Source: Epiperipatus broadwayi
Lineage: Eukaryota > Onychophora > Udeonychophora > Euonychophora > Peripatidae
Direction of reading: 5' to 3'
NCBI GenBank assembly: GCA_028023455.1
Contig: JAQFVV010012405.1
Coordinates: forward strand, 8,411,291-8,475,290
DNA: 64,000 nucleotides
Shown: in pieces, positions 1 through 10,549 of the stretch
Numbering within the stretch: position 1 is the stretch's first letter
How the letters are laid out: each line of letters begins with the position of its first letter
Notes under the pieces: generated by a model
The model's input: only the letters and a program-made list of their open reading frames with translations
Database searches by the model: none
Told to the model about the DNA's origin: nothing
Translations under genes and position numbers: made by a program

Positions 1-1781
1 ATAAACAAAATTAAGTTAAACCAATCAAATCTGACATTTAAATTTAATAATATTACAGAATTGATTATAATCTAAATTGAAGTAATTAATATTGCTACAA
101 ATCTGATTATATAAAGATGGTAGCCTAAACAAAGGAGAAAATCTAAGAACATTGGAATGACAAGTTTTAATGTAATAAACAGAAGCAGACCGAGTATCAT
201 GCACATGAGATCTAATTATAACAGTAGAAATTGTATTAGATAAAAGAACTATTTTATTAACAAGTTTATAAAGATATTTAAGATCTCTATATTGTCTTCT
301 AGAAGAAAGATGAACAACAGTTTTATTTCCCAAATAAACAAATTTAGAAAACTTATTATACACTGATTGTAATAAATTACATCCCTGTTTAGAGCTAGGA
401 TTCCAAATGACTGAACAATATTCAATGATGGGAAGAACCAATGATAAAAATAATTTAAATTTTGTATCACCACTGAAATGATAACCAAACCTTAGAATAG
501 TACCTATAATTTTTAAAGCCTTACCAATAATCATTTCCAAATAAGGAAGAAAAGATCCATTACTAGAAAATATAACTCCCAAATCTTTTTGGGATTCAAC
601 AGAAATAATTTTGTGAGAATTAATAAAATAAGAAAAATGCAAAACTTCAGATTTTTTAGAATACGAGACTAAGGAACATATACTGAAATTAACAGTCATA
701 TTATTTAGATCACACCAAGCACTAAAATTATCTATATCATTTTGAAGAAGAGCGCAATCAAACACAGATGTGATTCTTCTAAAGATTTTACAGTCATCTG
801 CATAGCACAAAAGATAAGATGATTTTAAGCAATCCTTAAGGTCATTCATATAAATGTTAAAAAGCATAGGTGCTAAAATACTACCCTGAGGAACCCCCAA
901 ATTACATTTAAAATTAGATGAAATAGTATTATTAAATTTAATGTATGCAGTACGACCATGAAGAAAGGATTGAAATCAATAAACAAGCTTAGTAGAAAAA
1001 CCCATTTGATATAATTTGTGAAGAAGAATACTGTGGTCTGCTTTATCAAAAGCTCTTGATAAATCAAAATAAACAACATCAAGTCTCTGCTGGTCTTCAA
1101 TTGCATGAGCTATATGATCATAAATTGTTAACAAATTAGTTTCTACAGATCTATTAGGTATAAAACCATGCTGTGAAGAAGAAATGAGTTTACTAACATC
1201 TAAAATAATTTATTGTAAACACACCTCTCAAAAATTCTAGCAATAGTATGCAAAACAGAAATGGGTCTATAGTTATTAATACAATCACGTGATCCATTCT
1301 TGAAAATTGGGACCATTTTGGCACACTTAAGCACATTAGGAAAAACACAAGAGTTAAGTGATAAATTAAAAATAAATGCAAGAGGTACTGCAATAAATTC
1401 AGCTAGCCCTTTGTAAATAAATGAAGGAATATTATCATTTCCCAAACTAGAATGAATTTTAAGTCGCTTAATAGCCATAACAACATCATCCTTAGAAATA
1501 TAGTCAATCATACAATGAACAGTTGAAGAATTACAAAATAATGCAATATTTGAAGATATTGTATCATGTGATGAATATACATCAGCAAAGTGTTTTGAAA
1601 AGTCATTTGCACTTAAAGTGAAACCATGAGTAGCTTGAACCCTTTTCTTACCCAAACCAGACTTATTAATGAAATCCCAAAATTCTTTAGGGTTAGAAGA
1701 AATATTAATCTCAATTTTTCGAATATAATTCTGCAAATCTCTTTTATAAACATGCTTCACCAATCTTCTGAAATTAACAAA
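1..1781 (-). mobile_element. 5'-truncated jockey-like non-LTR retrotransposon
   Basis: The minus strand carries most of the ORF2 reverse transcriptase of a non-LTR element, entering from about 1781 and reading towards 22. Its 5' end abuts a (TAA)n run at 1782-1817, so the copy is 5'-truncated or inserted at a microsatellite. The 3' UTR and tail lie beyond position 1. The translated protein shows jockey/CR1-type blocks: NYRPISVL, QHGFIPNRS, YFDLSRAFDKADHS, GVPQGSILAP and YADD. No endonuclease domain is left in the window. It is a recent-looking copy with few lesions. Assignment to the jockey group rather than CR1 rests on remembered motif style and is not certain. Confidence 0.85.
22..1763 (-). 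pseudogene. Broken jockey-like reverse transcriptase ORF
   Basis: This is the RNA-directed DNA polymerase of the element at 1-1781, which would copy element RNA at a nicked chromosomal target. Reading starts upstream of 1763 (no true start; the sequence runs in from the truncation) and gives RT fingers up to about 1200. A one-base frameshift near 1200 moves the frame to the palm, with SRAFDKADHS (motif A), LGVPQGSILAP (motif B) and CYADDCKIF (motif C, catalytic YADD intact). A TGA at 976-978 sits where a tryptophan is expected (Y-stop-FQSFL). From 975 the frame is open to the natural stop at 22-24, including the C-terminal thumb region. Two lesions over about 580 codons suggest a young, dead copy. 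Which clade is closest would need a tree. Confidence 0.85.
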
Positions 1782-1817
1782 ATTATTATTATAATAATAA
1801 TAATAATAATAATAATA
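1782..1817. repeat. (TAA)n microsatellite
   Basis: A near-perfect ATT/ATA trinucleotide run borders the 5' end of the jockey-like element. It may be the insertion site or may have grown from the junction. Confidence 0.8.
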
Positions 1818-1895
1818 TTTAACTTTTGTACTTATTTATTTTTTAATTTTTATTTCTGCTTTTAAATAAATATATTTAAATTTGTTCACTCTTAA

Positions 1896-2733
1896 CCTTT
1901 TAACTGTTTGACTCGTTCTTAATCGAGGCAATTTTTGATACATATTCGTTTTAATCGAGTAAATTTGACATCGCTGTAAATTGCTTAGTTTTTGGACTAC
2001 GTTTACGGTTTTAACGTCATTTTTTAGAACGCAAAAAGTTTTATAATATACTGCCATCTATTGAATTATTTTACAAGTAAAAAATCAATTAATTGATGAT
2101 TTATGTCAAACAAAAACTAAGCACTGCCTTTTCACATCTTTTCTTGAATCTTATTGGCTGTTGAAATTTTGTAAACAAAAGAAAATGGAAAAGCTCCAGC
2201 CTTCTCATCATCTTTTCTTGAATCTTATTGGCTGTTAAAATTTTTATATGGCTGAAAAATTAAAAATTCTGAACGCTTTTGTTTTATTTTGAAAATGATA
2301 AACGAATGTTTTAGAGCATTTTAAAAATATTTTTTGATGAAATACAAATAAAATACAAATTATTTTCATATAATATGTCAAAAATAAATATTATTTTACA
2401 AAAATAGTTACGATTTTAGCAAGAATTATTTATTTATTGCAAAGTCGGGAAAAAAAAATCATAACGTGAAATTATGATTGCCGTTTCTTTTCATGTCAAC
2501 CGTAACAAATATTTTTAAAATTAAAAATCAAAATTTATTTTTGAACAAACTTTCGTTTATTTTTATAATGTGAGAAATTACTAATATACTTTTTAAAAAC
2601 GAAACTAAAGTGAATATATTTAAAAAAACGGTCAATAACTTTTGAAAAATTGATACATTATTTTGTGCATCGGCTAATTAAAAGCTTTGAGTGATACCAC
2701 CTGCAGCGAATGAACAATTGGACAGTTAAAGGG
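1896..2733 (-). mobile_element. piggyBac-like MITE, copy 1
   Basis: An 838-bp noncoding element lies between TTAA at 1892-1895 and TTAA at 2734-2737, the target duplication expected of piggyBac transposons. The ends are inverted: CCTTTTAACTGTTTGA on the left and, read inwards on the other strand, CCCTTTAACTGTCCAA on the right. It has no ORF of note. A 36-bp segment containing CTTATTGGCTG is repeated 74 bp apart (2135-2170 and 2209-2244). Reverse-complemented, it matches the elements at 54077-54822 and 61371-62313, most clearly in the stretch around 2050-2090 (rc about 62150-62195). No transposase is present, so mobility would have been supplied in trans. Confidence 0.8.
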
Positions 2734-2737
2734 TTAA

Positions 2738-5634
2738 TGTGTATGCATTACTTAAATGTAATAATGTCAGTGTATAAAAATAAGTATCACAGTTGTATTG
2801 TTCTGCAGTACCAATTAAACTTTATTTCACCATTTTTCATCATGATTTTATTCATTAAACTGTTTTCAGATCCAATCATAATGATAGACGGCCCCTTTTG
2901 TATGGCAGTGGATTTCATTTTATCATAATCACTCGACCAATTTGAATTCTTACAGATTAATATAGATTTTTATTGTTAACAAATGATCAAATTAATAATG
3001 GATAAAGTGAGAATCATATTGACCATTGTAGACTCTGCTAATCTAAATGTCAGCAGTTATTTACGCATTTTTATGACCTATGGTGGACTTTGACTTATAA
3101 GTCAACATGCACACATGTTATAAAAAATCAGGATCATGGGAGTTGATTCAATAAGATGAGCTATAATTTTTATGTCAAAATATAGTACTGTATATTATTT
3201 TTTTATCAAAGTATGTACATCTTTGAGCATAAAATATTTAAATTTGGCCAATTTACAGTTAGACTTTATTTATCCTTGGCCAGATGTGATGATTTTAATG
3301 TCTTAATTCATAATTGTGAAAACATACATCTGTTCATAGAAAAGGCTAAAAATTATATCAGTGTTTATAAATCTATTTAAATTAAATAGACAATTTGAGT
3401 ATCTTTTCTGAAGAAAGTTAAGTATGTCAAATTTTATAATAAAATATACAATATATTTTAAGAACTCAAATCAAGTGGATCTCAACAATATGTGTATGGT
3501 ATTATCTACATGTGAATATTTTAACAAATTTAGGTTTTTCAGTTTGGATGTTTCTTGATATCCCTATGTAGATCATGTATAGAAATCACATATATTCTCA
3601 GTGATTACTGTTTTGGTTTTATTTGAAGGCCTATTAGGATGTAGGAGGGTGGATGTAATTGCTACATCATTAATATATTTTGAATTTGTGATGAATAATT
3701 AAAGTAAACATAGATAAATTATCTTTCAGTGAATTACATGTGATAAGTTGATGTGTTTTTAAAGTTAGAATCATCAATACTACTACAATTAGTTCTTATA
3801 GTTTATATTGGTGATTTGAATATCCTTAGATAAACATGGAAACTTGAAGATGCTTGAAGCTACCTTGCATTCTTCATATTTCCTTTTCATTAAGCTGGTG
3901 TAAAAATATTATTCCTACATTTACATATAAATTTTCTAAATTTGAACGAATGGTTTTGAGTCAATGTAAAACTCAAGTTGCGAGTTTAGAATTTTTTTAA
4001 TCTTGTATGTTAAAGTAAAAAAGAAATGAATAAGCAATATGTATGAAGTCATAATAGGATGGAATACAAAAGCTAGTATGATCATGGTAATATTATCATT
4101 AGATCAACAAGAATTATGAAAGATTGTTTGCTATAAAAAAGAATTAACAATCAACTAGAAACATAGATTTGTTGGATTAACAGAATGAATTCACAACACT
4201 AAAATAATACATTTATTTATTCATAAGTTAAGTACTATATCTACAAGAAAGTAAATGGAATCAAATACTGAAGCACAAGAATTAAGGATTACAAAAGTGA
4301 CTTGTTTATGAAGTGAGATATAATATATAATTTCTGATAAATGAGATGTTTAATGTAAAAAATAGTGTTTAAAGTGATATTGAAATCTGTTGTCTGAAAG
4401 ATATTGCCTAGAACTTATTTCAAATTGCACAAAAATTATAGATTATTCAAAGTAGTTTAGGGAACAACATGACTGAATACTGAGCAGATATTCTTGAAGA
4501 TTGAAGGCAAGATATTTTAATGTACAATACAGTAATGAGATGAAACATTTATTTTATATAGCGCTACGTTTATAAACTGTAATATTAATAATCAGCCATA
4601 AAGCTAATGAATATGCGCAAAGTGAAAGAAATTCTTGCTTCAGCAAACATTATGTATGGTTTTCATGTTTTAATCAATTTTGATTTATTTAAGCATGCTA
4701 TAGATGCAGTTAATTTGTTAAGAAAAACTATGCAGAAAATTATTCACTCAAATAAAATATGCTTATGAGTATGGTTTATTCTAAGTATAGTAGGCATCTA
4801 AGTGAATGTGATGTAAACATAGCTTAAAATTTAAAAGTTATTATTTTTCATCAAGATCATTATTTATGCAGATAATCTAAATGTATTTTATAAAGAAAGT
4901 AAAGAAAAGATTCAGTATTTACATTTTATTGATTATTTAATTGTCCTAGCATGCTCTTATCTAGTACGGAATTGAATATGTATACTAATTTCCATGTATC
5001 CACTGCATTTAATTCCACTTCTTTCCATAGATAATAGCAACTCGTTTTTAATATCATGTACTTACAATACAATTTAATTAATTGAATAAATTATACATAG
5101 AGATCAACATTGATAATAAAAATAGAACAATGCTGCAGTTAATAAATAAAGAGAGAGCAGGTAACCTAATAAATAAAGAGAGCCACGCTTATGTCTGACT
5201 GAAGTCACATTGAGGCAAGTGCAAAATGATAAAATGGCTGACTGAAGAGCTTGTGAATTTCTGGTTTTTTTAAAATGTTTTATTAATTTTTTTTCAAAAC
5301 ATGGGTTTTGGATTTATAGATATTGAGTCTTTAGAATCAATGTAAATATATACGGTACAATTTATAGCAAATTAGCCCCCCCCCCCTCCCCCAATAAACC
5401 AAGCAAACAAAAAACAAATTTTTATCTTTGCCTCTTAATAACTTTGCATTCTCTCTTTTTTTTTTGGTATTCTTTCTAAGAAATACTAGTTATAAAAATA
5501 ATAATAATATTCGCGATCTAATATTAACTAACTGAAAGAAGTATTTCTATTTTATTTTTTGTCTTAAATATAAAACACTTGAGACTAATAAGTTCAAAAT
5601 TTTTATTGTTCATAAAATGAAAAATAATGTCAAC
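2738..5634. other. AT-rich sequence with no recognised gene
   Basis: No exon, ORF with family resemblance, or terminal repeats were seen. Small items only: a 16-bp motif TAATAAATAAAGAGAG occurs twice (about 5138 and 5168), and a C tract (C11 T C5) lies at 5376-5392. Confidence 0.6.
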
Positions 5635-5756
5635 TTACTGATACAAATCAAGCGTTGGTGGCCTAGTTGCTAGCATAACTGCTTTCTAAGCAGTTGTCCC
5701 GGATTCGCTTCCCGGCCGACGCTTTGACATATAAAAATAAAAAATTACTGATACAA
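5635..5756 (+). mobile_element. tRNA-derived SINE with 12-bp target duplication
   Basis: The sequence TTACTGATACAA stands at 5635-5646 and again at 5745-5756, and the roughly 98-bp insert between them is tRNA-like. GCGTTGG (from 5652) pairs with CCGACGC (to 5722) as an acceptor stem. A pol III A box (TGGCCTAGTTGC), a 5-bp anticodon stem ACTGC/GCAGT around loop TTTCTAA (anticodon TCT, arginine-like) and a B box (GGATTCGCTTCCC) follow. A short A-rich tail ends the unit. The D stem and one T-stem pair are imperfect. The flanking duplication and A-rich tail argue for a retroposed SINE rather than a working tRNA gene. A second copy lies at 25061-25168. Confidence 0.85.
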
Positions 5757-7199
5757 GTGTCAGCCCCCCCCCCTTCAAATTATGAATATAGATTGTAAAA
5801 TATTTTAATCCAGTGCATGGTAGAATGTTTTCTTAATAATACTGGGGAATCAAATCTTTAAATATTCAATTATCTCCTGTCCCAATTTAGAAATATATAT
5901 ATATATTTAAAAAGTTATATAGTTTGACTTTTAAAAATAAAAATAAAAGAAGTAATAGCTAGGAAATAAGGGTCATGTGTTTAATCTGAATTGATTAAAT
6001 GAATGTCAATACAGTGATTGTAAAAACAGAAAATCCGATTGGAAATATAACTTTCCCATGGCGGAGATGTGTCAACTATGTACTTTTTTATTTCTTCTCT
6101 TGTCAGAAACTGGGAGATTTGTACATTATAGTGACAGGCTGACCATTTAATTAATCAATTTTTGTTTTCCCATTTGGAATTATTTCAGGGATTTTATTCT
6201 GTCATTCGCTACTCGACTAAATTAGTCGTTCAATATTTCCTGACCTTCAAAGCAACTGACCACAAGGTAAATACATTTTATTATTTAAAAAATAATAATA
6301 ATAAACTGCTAACATGTCATAATATTTTTGTCTCATTATAAATTGAATAGAATTAATGAGTTTTGTATTTGTAAGTTTTTATTTTTATTTTTTAAAAAAA
6401 AAATCATTTTACTTTGCTTTATCATATTGTTTGTTGATTTTAGAACAAATTGATATTGAAAACATCTTTAGATGAAGGTGAAAGGGAAAGTTTGAATTCC
6501 TTCAATTATCATATCATGCCATTCAAATCACTATCATTTAACCATTATAATGATAGAAATGTCAGTGGTAGAAACTTGCATGATAAATGAGATAAAAGCT
6601 GGGAGCCGCAAACTTCTCTTAGTTGATGGATGAAGTTCAGGCTTAATGAAACTAATGGGAGTTGAGAAATAGCATTAAGCAACTTATTCCCCAAAGACTC
6701 CCATCCAATGTTTTTGTGTCATTTTTTCACTCATATTTATACATTATAAAACTTGTCACCTAAGCAGAAAGAAGAAAAAATAAAAAATAAAGTGATTTTT
6801 GAAGAAATAGTTTCCTTAGAGATTATTATTTCTCTTTTGGAAAACAAAGTTTTTCATTTGTCATTATTTGTGAAAATATTTGTTGTCAAAAAGCAGTTAA
6901 TGGATGCTTCTGTTGTTGAAGAGTTACATAAAAAACGTTTTTAATGTTAGTAAATTGCACCTGTATTTATGATTTGAGAAAGGCCAGCTTTATAAATTGC
7001 TCAATAAAAGCCAATTAGTCTTTATTGCAGTTATATAATGGAATATAGAAATTTAAGAATTGAAAATTAAATAAGTTTTCCAAGTAGTGTCCTTTATATT
7101 GCCATAATTTATATGTATAAAAAATTGAAATTAAAATTTTGATTTTTTTTTTTTTTTTTGCAAAATAATAATTGATTATATTTTTAAATTAATTTGATT
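5757..7199. other. AT-rich sequence, one weak exon-like segment
   Basis: Mostly featureless. 6189-6266 is a 78-base open segment flanked by a consensus acceptor (TTATTTCAG) and donor (GTAAAT), described among the findings. A C10 tract lies at 5764-5773. An open frame at 6753-6944 has no family resemblance and looks like chance. Confidence 0.5.
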
Positions 7200-7426
7200 T
7201 ATTCCATCACTGACATGGGTGTGACAGTAATCTCGGCCTCAAGGTAGCCTTTGAGCATTCCATCATCAGATTTTCAATTGGATGGACGGTTGAAGAGTTG
7301 GAGTGTGGAGTAGATTGAAGCCTGTCTATTAAAGTATGAAGATTGTCTATCTTAATATATATCTGAGCACTTATAGTATATATGTGTAGAGATGATAATC
7401 TGGACCAACTGATGTTTGCTGGTTTA

Positions 7427-7556
7427 GCATGAAATATGTATATTGGTGATTATTTATCTTTTCAACATATATGTGTTTAAGTGTATCAGTGTTATTAGAT
7501 GGAGTGGAGAGTGGTGGGTCGTGTGAAAGTCTGTGCTCATATACCCTATATATGAA
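7427..7556 (+). repeat. Dispersed repeat, copy 1 (partner at 55681-55810)
   Basis: About 125 bp running from TAGCATGAAATA to CATATACCCTATA recurs on the opposite strand at 55681-55810 at roughly 90 percent identity by eye. The sequence includes GGTGATTATTTATCTTTTC and GAGTGGAGAGTGGTGGGT. No coding potential or terminal inverted repeats were found. The 220 bp before it (7205-7426) is less AT-rich and may belong to the same element, but it is absent from the other copy. Family unknown. Confidence 0.7.
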
Positions 7557-8479
7557 TAATAAAGTATAAATGTAAAATTGAATTGTTTTTTTAATATAAA
7601 CTTTTTCTCTTTCCCTAAAGCATTGTGCTTATTTGTAAATAATTCCATGAAAAAATATGTATGTGTAAAAATAAAATAGAAAATCATATTTCATTAAGAT
7701 ACTAATAAAATAGCAAACTTATAGTAAAATGCTCTCACATGAAAATAAATTAAACACAGCATATATATTGTGACCTTCTGGTTTGGCACCAGAAATATTA
7801 ATTGTAATTATGTAATACTATATCAGTAACATCTGATATCATCTTATTAAAAAAAAAAAGAAATAATGTGAAATTTTTAAAAAATGTTGTTGATAATTTA
7901 AAACTACACTTAGAAGTACTGATAGATGCAATTTGAGGATTATTAGATGTTTAATATTTTACTTTAGTGTATAATTAATGATAGGATAGAGGGTGGCTTG
8001 TCACAAAAGTAGTCAGTCTAGTTTGAGTTAATTCTAATTTGTTTTATTTGTCTACAGAACAGTCTTAAGATTTGTTTGAATGATTCTCTAGTTCATTTGC
8101 TTTTCATATTTTTAATCTATAGTATAAACAGTGAAATGTGTTTGACTCATCATCATTAAAATTGTCATTTTAGTCATATCAGTTTAGTGTCTATAGTACA
8201 TTATTTGTAAATATTCATGTATGTCTGTATCATTGTTCAACTTCCATTTTTCATTCATATGCTTCATTAAACCATAAAATATATCTCATAACCAAACATT
8301 TTAAGTGAATTAATGAATCACTGGACTGGTGAATTATTAAACAACAATTATCCTATAAAATATTTTATTTGTTAAAACAATTGTCATTCATTTTATTCTG
8401 TTACTTTAAAAATACAGAATATTCTATTCTTAGTTCAATTTAATGTTTAATATTTTTTTTATTTAACAGCTAATGCAAC
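7557..8479. other. AT-rich sequence with nothing recognised
   Basis: No ORF, repeat ends or exon-like segment could be supported here. Confidence 0.55.
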
Positions 8480-9131
8480 CTTTCAGCACCCCCTTCGACC
8501 TATTTTATTAGCTATAACTATATGATCCCAACATGAAAACATAATAATGTTTTCAATCTCATTCACTTGTATAATAATATGGATCTGAACCCAGTTCAGT
8601 ATCTATACATTTGAGATTTTTGGCTTTTAAAAACCAATCGCCATTATCCTAAGGGCAGGATTGGTATAAAATCACTAAAACATCACATGATCACCATTTT
8701 CTTATGCTTACACAAGCTGTTAATACAGTAGCAAACTTTCCACACAGTAGTGTCCTCCAGTGCAAGCCTTAGTAATCAATGGATGCAAGAAGGTTCATGC
8801 ATAATATCCCTGTCTAGTGACTACCTTCTTGTATCCATGGGTTACTAAGGGTTGCACTACTGTATGGAGATTTTGCTACTGCATTAGCAAATTATGTAAG
8901 TATAGAAAATAGTGTTCATATGATGTTTTAATAGCTTTATATCAATCTTGCCCATAGGATAATGGTGACTGTGGTTTTTAGAAAACCAAAGACATCAAAA
9001 TATATGAATACTGAACTGAATTCAGATCTGTATGATTATAGAAGCAAGTGAAATTGGAATGAAAACATTGGGTTTTCATCATGGGATCATAGTTTTATAG
9101 CTAACTAAATAGATAAAAGGTGGCTGCTGGA
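8480..9131. repeat. Large imperfect palindrome, arms about 310 bp
   Basis: The left arm (8480-8794) is the reverse complement of the right arm (8823-9131), with a 28-bp spacer. Matching landmarks include ATTAGCTATAACTATATGATCCC on the left against GGGATCATAGTTTTATAGCTA on the right, and GGATGCAAGAAGGT against ACCTTCTTGTATCC at the centre. Identity is about 75 to 80 percent by eye. No ORF is present. It could be a foldback transposon or two copies of one repeat inserted head to head. Confidence 0.8.
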
Positions 9132-9227
9132 GATCTTAAGATCTAGGTGCAGTGCTCTCAGATCCAAGTCTTCTCACTGATGAGAGCCATAAGATAGAAA
9201 CTAGTCTGAGTATATTGAATGAATGGG

Positions 9228-9366
9228 CACTAGATAGGGATTTTATGCACAACCTTCTTATATCCATTGATTATTATGACATGCACTGTATGGAGAATTT
9301 TCTACTATATTAACAGCTTGTGTAAGCATAGTAAATAGTGATCATGTGATGTTTTAGTGATTTTAA
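9228..9366 (+). repeat. Third partial copy of the 8480-9131 repeat
   Basis: CACTAGATAGGGATTTTATGCAC through GATGTTTTAGTGATTTTA matches the reverse complement of the left palindrome arm, including the bases that form the palindrome spacer. Relative to the right arm it is a direct repeat with a period of about 429 bp. The unit is therefore longer than either palindrome arm alone. Confidence 0.75.
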
Positions 9367-10245
9367 AAAATAATAATAGTAATGATAAAGAACAATAAAC
9401 AAAATAATCCTTACAATTACATCTTTTGAATTGCCAAACATTTTTAATGAAGTGGTGGGAGAGAGAAATTATGCAACTAAATTATGAAAAAAGGAAAAGC
9501 TTCACAATTAATATCTTTAAAAAAAAGCAGATGAAAGAGTTGAAAAGTTATTGTTAAAACTATATACCAAATATCTAAATATTAAAGATGTTTCAGATGA
9601 TTGGAAGAATGCAGTAGTGATATTGATATTTAAGAAAGATTAAGACCTCAATCTTTTATAAATTTTATACAAGATTTTTACTAAGATAGTTACAATACAT
9701 CAATCAACCACAAAAATTAAATGATTTTAAAAGTTCTGAGAGAAGTTATAGAAAAAAAAAAACTGAGTATAACTTGGATAATATACTTTGGATTTGTAGA
9801 TTATGAAAAAGTTATTTGTTTCTATAAGGATTTCTCCTTTGAATAAAGCTCTGGATTATCGTTGTACTTCAGAGTTATTCCTCATTTCCAAAACTTTTTG
9901 CATCAGTTTTATGAGAAATATTTTGTGGAATAAATTGGGATTGGAAATCATTTAATTTATTTAGATTTGCAAATGATATGATTGTTTTGCAAATAATGCT
10001 TTGGAGCTTTAAGAAATATGGCCAAAGTTTGAACTAAAAATAAATGCTAAATAGACTAAATTAATGTTCAGTAATTTTACTCTGAAAAAGAAAATAAAAG
10101 TTGATCATGAATTAGAAATTAATAACTATAAATATTTTATTCAGGTTATTGATAAGATATGAACATATAAGAGATGAGGTTAATTATAGAATGAATTTTA
10201 AGTGGAATGCTAGAAATAAATTATATATTTTTTAAAAAATGTCTA
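9365..10245 (+). mobile_element. Decayed RTE-like retrotransposon, copy R1
   Basis: Nucleotide similarity to the better copies at 10550-12720 and 58921-61275 runs through the start of the RT domain (…GATGATTGGAAGAATGCAGTAGTG…), then the palm (TTTGGATTTGTAGATTATGAAAAAG = FGFVDYEK) and motif C (TTTGCAAATGATATG). It is broken by many stops, indels and short internal deletions, and the 5' endonuclease part and 3' tail are missing. It cannot code for a working enzyme. Confidence 0.75.
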
Positions 10246-10549
10246 TTTGATTGAAACTGAAATCTTTATTAGATATAGAAGTAGAAATGGAGCAAATATG
10301 AGAAAAATGATCCCAGTAAAGAGGTTTGCTGAAGTGATATGAAAAAGAAAGGTTAAACTTCAATATCTTTTTTTTTTTATGTATTTGTGTAAGAAATTGA
10401 ATAAATGTCTAAAAATGTTTTAACAAATGGTAAAAGAGGATAGATAATTTGATTAGTGGAAGCAGAATTATAGAAAATAAATATAAATTTAAAAAAGTAT
10501 TTTGTAGTTTGCAGACAAAAAAAAAGTCTATATTATGATTTTTTTTTTT

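Noticed and set aside
5652-5722. Functional tRNA-Arg(UCU) gene
   Set aside because: The 12-bp target duplication, A-rich tail, weak D stem, T-stem mismatch and a second dispersed copy point to a SINE.
9160-9215. Another hammerhead at CTGATGAGAGCC…GAAAC
   Set aside because: CUGAUGA and GAAA are present, but stem II does not close and no stem I or III partners exist.
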